A stretch of 64,000 bases of DNA from Streptomyces sp. NBC_01351 (GTDB lineage Bacteria > Actinomycetota > Actinomycetes > Streptomycetales > Streptomycetaceae), in the NCBI RefSeq assembly GCF_036237315.1, contig NZ_CP108356.1:124001-188000 (forward strand). Reading direction: 5' to 3'. The notes below the pieces were generated by a model that was given only the letters and a program-made list of their open reading frames with translations, was not told where the DNA came from and ran no database searches. The translations under genes were made by a program, and so were the position numbers. This document shows, piece by piece, positions 60,163 to 64,000 of this stretch (position 1 is the first letter of the stretch; every line of letters begins with the position of its first letter).

Positions 60163-61050
60163 TCAGCGACGGCCCAGAACCTCGGCGATGCGGGTGAACC
60201 CGTCTGCGCCATGGCCCCGTCCGATGGCGCGGCGGGCCATGCCCTCAGCCGCACGCATCACGCCCGCATCGATGCCATGGGCCTCGGATGTGTGGACGAT
60301 ATGCGCCATGGACGAAACAGCCGACGTGATCGGGTTGCCTTCCCCTGAGAAGCTGCCGCGGTCCATTTCCTCCGCGGCCCCTTCGAAGATCGGTGGGAGG
60401 ATCGCGCCGATGCCCTTGGCGAACGGTGCCAGCTCCCGCGCGGTGATGCCCTCCGCCCGCGCTACCGCCAGGGCGTGCGCATAGCCCGCCATCGCCGTCC
60501 AGAAGATGTCGAGCAGTGCGATGTCATATGCCGCCGCCCGACCGATCTCCGCGCCGAGATGGGTGTGGGTGCCGCCCAGCGCATCCAACAGTGATTGGTG
60601 TTCGCGGTAGAGCTCCTCCGGGCCGCTGTGGATGAACACCGCGGCGGGCGTTCCGATGGTCGGGGTCGGTGTCATGATCGCACCGTCCAGATATCGGATA
60701 CCGTGCGTGGCCGCCCACTCTGCTGTATCCCGGGCCCGCCCCGGGGTGTCAGCGGTCAAGTTGACGACTGTGCGTCCCGTAAGCGCAGCAGTGACCCCTT
60801 CAGGCCGCAGAATGGCATCGGACGCGTCGTAGTCCACCACGCAGACAACAATCAGCGCGCTTGCTGACACTGCCTCCTCTACAGAGCGCGCACCAAGCGC
60901 CCCGCGATCAACCAGCTCGTGGTCCCTGCCTGGTGTCCGATTCCAGACCGTGGTCCGCAAGCCCGCGTCCAGGAACGCGCCGGCCAGGGATCGGCCCATC
61001 GGTCCCAGACCGAGCACGGTGACGGCAGACTGTTCTGAGTACATGGACAT
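60163..61050 (-). CDS. Imine-reductase-like NAD(P)-dependent oxidoreductase
   Basis: A 295-residue enzyme of the 6-phosphogluconate/hydroxyisobutyrate dehydrogenase superfamily, imine reductase branch. The dinucleotide loop is VLGLGPMGRSLAGAFL (12-27), and WNRTPGR (36-42) is the usual NADPH-selecting turn of IREDs. The long helix AAAYDIALLDIFWTAMAGYA (172-191) has Y175/D176 at the catalytic position. The C-terminal domain should swap in a dimer. Start at 61050 (GAGAG 6 bases ahead) is chosen over a TTG two codons up. Divergent from an HxlR gene, which probably regulates it. The natural substrate is unknown. Confidence 0.87.
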   Translation of the reverse strand: MSMYSEQSAVTVLGLGPMGRSLAGAFLDAGLRTTVWNRTPGRDHELVDRGALGARSVEEAVSASALIVVCVVDYDASDAILRPEGVTAALTGRTVVNLTADTPGRARDTAEWAATHGIRYLDGAIMTPTPTIGTPAAVFIHSGPEELYREHQSLLDALGGTHTHLGAEIGRAAAYDIALLDIFWTAMAGYAHALAVARAEGITARELAPFAKGIGAILPPIFEGAAEEMDRGSFSGEGNPITSAVSSMAHIVHTSEAHGIDAGVMRAAEGMARRAIGRGHGADGFTRIAEVLGRR

Positions 61051-61098
61051 GCCCAACTCTCATGAAATAATGACAATCGCTAATGAAATGAGGCCAAG
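61051..61098. promoter_or_regulatory. Short divergent promoter region with direct repeats
   Basis: 48 AT-richer bases between the IRED and HxlR starts. ATGAAAT occurs at 61062-61068 and 61083-61089, 21 bases apart (two helical turns), with TAATGA overlapping each. Suits binding of an HxlR dimer and both -10 regions. Confidence 0.55.
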
Positions 61099-61449
61099 AT
61101 GACGCGCGGTCGTGCCCAGGACCCGGATGTCTGCGGGGTGACTGCCGCGATCGCTGTGATCGACGGCAAGTGGAAGACCGCTCTGCTCTGGCTGCTCGAG
61201 TCCGGTCCGCACCGCCCGGGTGAGTTGCGGCGACGGCTGCCGGGTCTCAGCGAGAAGGTTCTGACTCAGGCGCTCCGTGAGATGGAGACGGACGGACTGG
61301 TGCACCGGGAGGTGCACGATGTGCTGCCGCTGAAAACCGTGTACTCCCTGACGGCGTTCGGTCGCGAGCTCTCCGAAGCGTTGAGCCCCCTCTCCGACTG
61401 GGGCCACCGCCGCCTGGAGAAGCTCAACGAGGCCCAATCGGCTTCCTGA
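61099..61449 (+). CDS. HxlR-family transcriptional regulator
   Basis: A 116-residue winged-helix regulator. CGVTAAIAVIDGKWKTALLW (12-31) has the single conserved Cys and the GKWK motif; HRPGELRRRLPGLSEKVLTQ (38-57) then ALREMETDGLVHREVHD is the DNA-binding part and YSLTAFGRELSEAL the dimer helix. GAGG lies 5 bases before the ATG. HxlR proteins respond to aldehydes, quinones or oxidants through the Cys. Expected target: the divergent IRED-like gene. Confidence 0.9.
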   Translation: MTRGRAQDPDVCGVTAAIAVIDGKWKTALLWLLESGPHRPGELRRRLPGLSEKVLTQALREMETDGLVHREVHDVLPLKTVYSLTAFGRELSEALSPLSDWGHRRLEKLNEAQSAS

Positions 61450-61739
61450 CGCAACAGCACGTCCGCATCTCCTCCCGGTCCGGCAGCCGTCTGACCGCTC
61501 GCAACCAGATTCCCCCCGGCGCCATCCGCTGCCAAGTACCCACAAAAAGGTGGCTGCTACAGGCCACATTGCGGGGGCGCGGGCCGAGCCCGGCCATCGC
61601 CTGTGGACGATCACGGGATTTCATGACTGTCGGCACCCGCCGCTCCCCCACAGAAAACCCGGAAGGGTCAGCCCAAAGGGCAGTGCTGTCGATACCCACG
61701 CTCGGGTAAGGCCGACGCCGGCTTCGACCAGAACCTCGC

Positions 61740-62067
61740 CGCCGCCCGAACGTGCCGCCGATGGTGCCGCGCGCTCCCTCCCAGCCCCGATGGCCGTCGT
61801 AGCGCGCGTAGTCCCAGACCTCCTTGGCAAGGCGGGCCTGGCTCAACGACCTGTTGTCGAGCTCGAAGATCCGGACCACGCTGGTCTTCGTCGGCAGGGC
61901 CAGGACGCGTGGACGTTGAAGCTCAGACCGGTCTCCCGGATCGCGTGGTTGACCTCCGCCTGCCAGTCGGTCAGACGTCTGCGGCCGCCGTAGTCGAGGA
62001 TCATGTCCGTCACCGCGACGCCACGCGGAACGAACCCGACCTTTACCGCCTTCGCCCTCCGGGCCAC
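61740..62067 (-). pseudogene. Replication-relaxation-type plasmid protein, fragment
   Basis: Frame one: VGFVPRGVAVTDMILDYGGR, RRLTDWQAEVNHAIRETGLS FNVHA; then a shift near 61920 to LALPTKTSVVRIFELDNRSL and SQARLAKEVWDYARYDGHRG. The order (winged-helix tail, DxxL..., then an E/D-V-D-R-xxx...RLA.K...YARY block) recalls replication-relaxation proteins of Streptomyces plasmids and integrative elements. The N-terminal half is lost. Confidence 0.5.
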
Positions 62068-62345
62068 CAGCCTGCCAACTGCGCCGTCTGCGGGCTCCGC
62101 TCACCCAGGGCCCCTGTCGACAGATCCCGCTGACCTGCTCAACCAGCTGCCAATCCAAGCGCCACTACTGGCGGACGAAGGAACGGCTCGCTACGACAGC
62201 CTGATCCGTCCACCTCCGATGGGCAGACCCTCCAACTTCGATATCAGAGAACGGCGCGTGATGTACCCCGACAGTGAAGCTGTGCCGAGTGTCACCGAGG
62301 TTGGACCGAGGGCCCTTGTCAGTGGAGTGCGCTTTCCTGTCCGTC

Positions 62346-63146
62346 ATGGACCTCACGCAATCGATGCTCAACGACTTGCTGGACCGGATCGACGCCCCGG
62401 GTGGATCTCTGCATCTGTCACTGGACACCGACCCGTACATGCTCGTAGAGAGGCTGGCCGACCGTTACGGAGCACCACGGACCCTGGTCTTGGACGGCTT
62501 TACGGACCCGACCATCGACGAGTCCCGTGGCGCGGCTCTTCTCGCTGTCCTCGAAGGCCGGGGCGAGACGATTCGAGCCTGGGCGTACGGAGGTCAGTGG
62601 ATCGGCGCCGGGACCGCTCGGGACGCGCAAGGGGTCGTCCGGCCGGTGCTGGCGGCCGTGCCGCGGCGCGTACCGGTGCCGGCTACAGGGGGGACCGGCC
62701 GGGACGAGGACTGGGTTGAGCGGCTGGTAGCCATCACCGCCTGGACCTCGCCCCCGCAGCGGCCGGACATCGACTGGGCGCAGATCGAGGCAGAGGTGGG
62801 TACGCGCCTTCCCGGCGACTACAAACGCATGGTGGAGACATTCGGGGAAGGCGCCTTCGACGGATACCTCACTCTGAACCAAGAACCGTGGACCCACCTC
62901 CGCGAGGACGGCCTGCTCATCTGGGCAAGCACCGAGCACGAGAACCTGTACTGCTGGCAGACCGACGACAGCACCGACCCGGACCACTGGTCTGTCGCCA
63001 TCCGGACCTTCGACGACGACTTGGCCCCCTTCGACTGCTCGGCTGCGGAGTTCATCTGCCGCATCCTCCTTGACCCGCACCATCCGTTCACGATGGCCCA
63101 CTACTTCGACACCCACTGGTTCATGAACTACCGCGACAACGAGTGA
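62346..63146 (+). CDS. SMI1/KNR4 (SUKH)-family protein
   Basis: A 266-residue protein from MDLTQSMLNDLLDRIDAPGG. The SUKH core begins at about 140: IDWAQIEAEVGTRLPGDYKR (138-157), MVETFGEGAFDGYLTLN, LLIWASTEHENLYCWQTDD, WSVAIRTFDDDLAPFDCSAA (about 218-237). The N-terminal 120 residues form a separate alpha/beta domain. SUKH proteins are often immunity proteins against contact-dependent or polymorphic toxins; no toxin gene is in the window. Strong ribosome site lacking; GGAG lies 17 bases ahead. Confidence 0.83.
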   Translation: MDLTQSMLNDLLDRIDAPGGSLHLSLDTDPYMLVERLADRYGAPRTLVLDGFTDPTIDESRGAALLAVLEGRGETIRAWAYGGQWIGAGTARDAQGVVRPVLAAVPRRVPVPATGGTGRDEDWVERLVAITAWTSPPQRPDIDWAQIEAEVGTRLPGDYKRMVETFGEGAFDGYLTLNQEPWTHLREDGLLIWASTEHENLYCWQTDDSTDPDHWSVAIRTFDDDLAPFDCSAAEFICRILLDPHHPFTMAHYFDTHWFMNYRDNE

Positions 63147-63230
63147 CCCGACCGGCCACCATTGGTTACGTTCCAAGATCGGTTGGAATATGACTTCTCA
63201 CGCCACCACCCGCCGTTGAACCGGCATGCG

Positions 63231-63264
63231 AAAAGCCGCCATCGCGCAAGCGGTGGCGGCCTTT
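63231..63264. terminator. Bidirectional terminator-like hairpin
   Basis: GCCGCCATCGC (63235-63245) pairs with GCGGTGGCGGC (63250-63260) over 11 positions (one G-T) with tetraloop GCAA. AAAA precedes and CTTT follows. It is 90 bases after the SMI1/KNR4 stop, and is the best intrinsic terminator seen in the window. Confidence 0.8.
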
Positions 63265-63379
63265 CCTCAGGTCACAGGGAGAGTCTCACCTCGCCGTTGA
63301 GATGGACGGCCAGGTACAGGGCGTCGAGGACTGTGCCAACGGGCGGAAAACGGTCGGGCGTAACGTGTTCGCGTTCGTC

Positions 63380-63636
63380 GGTCCCGGCTGTCGTACGGGC
63401 AGGCCCGCGCACTGCTGGACGAGCACACCGCCGCACGCGGGCCGGGCACGGTGGGATCTGCACGCGTACCGGCACTCCTCCCTGACCCACCTCGGCGAGG
63501 CGGGGCGAGTCTGCTGATGCTGATGGCGAAGTCCCGACACAAGAAGCCGGAAAATGTCCGCCGGTACTTCAAGCCCTCCCCGGAGGCCATCGCCGAGCTG
63601 ACCAGCCTGCTCGCCCCGGCAGACGCCCGGCGCTGA
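63380..63636 (+). pseudogene. Tyrosine integrase C-terminal fragment, frameshifted
   Basis: Three frames combine: [22 protein letters not shown], then [18 protein letters not shown] with the catalytic His and Arg (H-x-x-R-H), then [36 protein letters not shown] with the second His; the nucleophile region ends at RRYF. The fragment keeps the last 85 residues of a Streptomyces phage/plasmid-type integrase; two shifts make it dead. Confidence 0.8.
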
Positions 63637-63991
63637 TCCGTCGGGGGCAGGGCTTGGCGCCCCGTGGGCCTCGTGGCGATGGCCGTGAGCATGTACGCCC
63701 CTCGTTACCCCGCAGCCACTGACCTGGGCGCCAGCAGAGTCACCCCTGCGGTCTCCGCGCGTCATCCGAATGTGCCGGAAATCTGACGGCAGAATGCGCC
63801 TGAGGGCCTTGGTGCAGGCGCTGTCGAAGTCGCATCTCGTTTGTCTGTGTCATCGGCCGGCCGAACAGGCAGGCCCGTGTCGGGGCGCGAGTCCGGGTCT
63901 CTCGGGCTGGACGTTCCCCGCGGGCGCGCCCTGACGTTCCCCGTCCGGGCGTCGGACGCCGTGACGGCTCCAACGACGACGGGAGATTTTT
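63637..63991. other. Gene-free stretch at window end
   Basis: 355 bases after the integrase fragment. No gene seen; it should include the promoter of the gene that begins at 63992. Confidence 0.5.
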
Positions 63992-64000
63992 ATGAGTGCC
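63992..64000 (+). CDS. Start of a gene cut by the window edge
   Basis: GGGAGA at 63981-63986 and ATG AGT GCC at 63992-64000, after a T-run. Only three codons (Met-Ser-Ala) are in view, so no product can be named. Confidence 0.4.

Noticed and set aside
1..64000. CRISPR array or tandem repeats
   Set aside because: No series of regularly spaced direct repeats was seen; the only strong repeats are inverted and tied to mobile elements or operators.

Overview
The window is GC-rich throughout, uses GTG and TTG starts freely, has GGAGG-type ribosome sites and many twin-arginine, lipoprotein and secreted enzymes. With families such as DUF2785, DUF4246, DUF2716, DUF6221 and SMI1/KNR4, this points to a Streptomyces-like actinomycete. 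The high density of broken insertion sequences and orphan genes suggests a chromosome arm or another accessory region. No rRNA, CRISPR array or phage structural module was seen. All assignments come from reading the sequence; no database search was run.

Layout. Bases 1-6015 are the right end of a tightly coupled operon: a BioF2/FemAB-like acyltransferase (cut by the window edge), an IlvE-like aminotransferase, an unknown protein, an MFS exporter, an ATP-grasp ligase and an FMN hydroxy-acid oxidase. Together they could oxidise a 2-hydroxy acid, transaminate it, ligate the amino acid and export the product, so this looks like part of a small peptide-type biosynthetic cluster. A second class IV aminotransferase (6380-7180) follows on the other strand. 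An IS630-type element (7594-8748) with perfect 18-bp ends sits in the stop codon of a Tat-exported amidohydrolase gene.

Bases 10.7-24.1 kb hold an NmrA-like oxidoreductase, a secreted alpha/beta hydrolase, a DedA protein, several small unknown proteins, a GyrB-like protein that lacks the TOPRIM half and key ATPase residues, and a LysR regulator, separated by transposase fragments. Bases 24.4-33.5 kb encode a secreted fungalysin-type metalloprotease coupled to a lipoprotein, a secreted SGNH esterase, DoxX and a frameshifted hemerythrin, a LysR stub, a tryptophan-2,3-dioxygenase-superfamily protein and a LysE exporter. Bases 34-47 kb mix DUF2785, a dead tyrosine-recombinase-like gene, a second GyrB-like relic cut by an ISL3 fragment, a metallo-beta-lactamase-fold/TetR divergent pair with a clear operator, an apparently intact ISL3 transposase, a HEAT-like protein and an IS5-type element.

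Bases 47.6-64 kb carry a DUF4246 oxygenase-like protein, a flavoprotein/LuxR divergent pair, a DUF2716 protein, a decayed IS1182 element and a related MITE-like element, a 130-nt tRNA-like sequence, a membrane protein behind a perfect 30-bp palindrome, a small secreted protein, an imine-reductase-like/HxlR divergent pair, an SMI1/KNR4 protein, and relics of a plasmid replication-relaxation gene and an integrase. The last two, with the recombinase relic at 35 kb, indicate decayed integrative elements.
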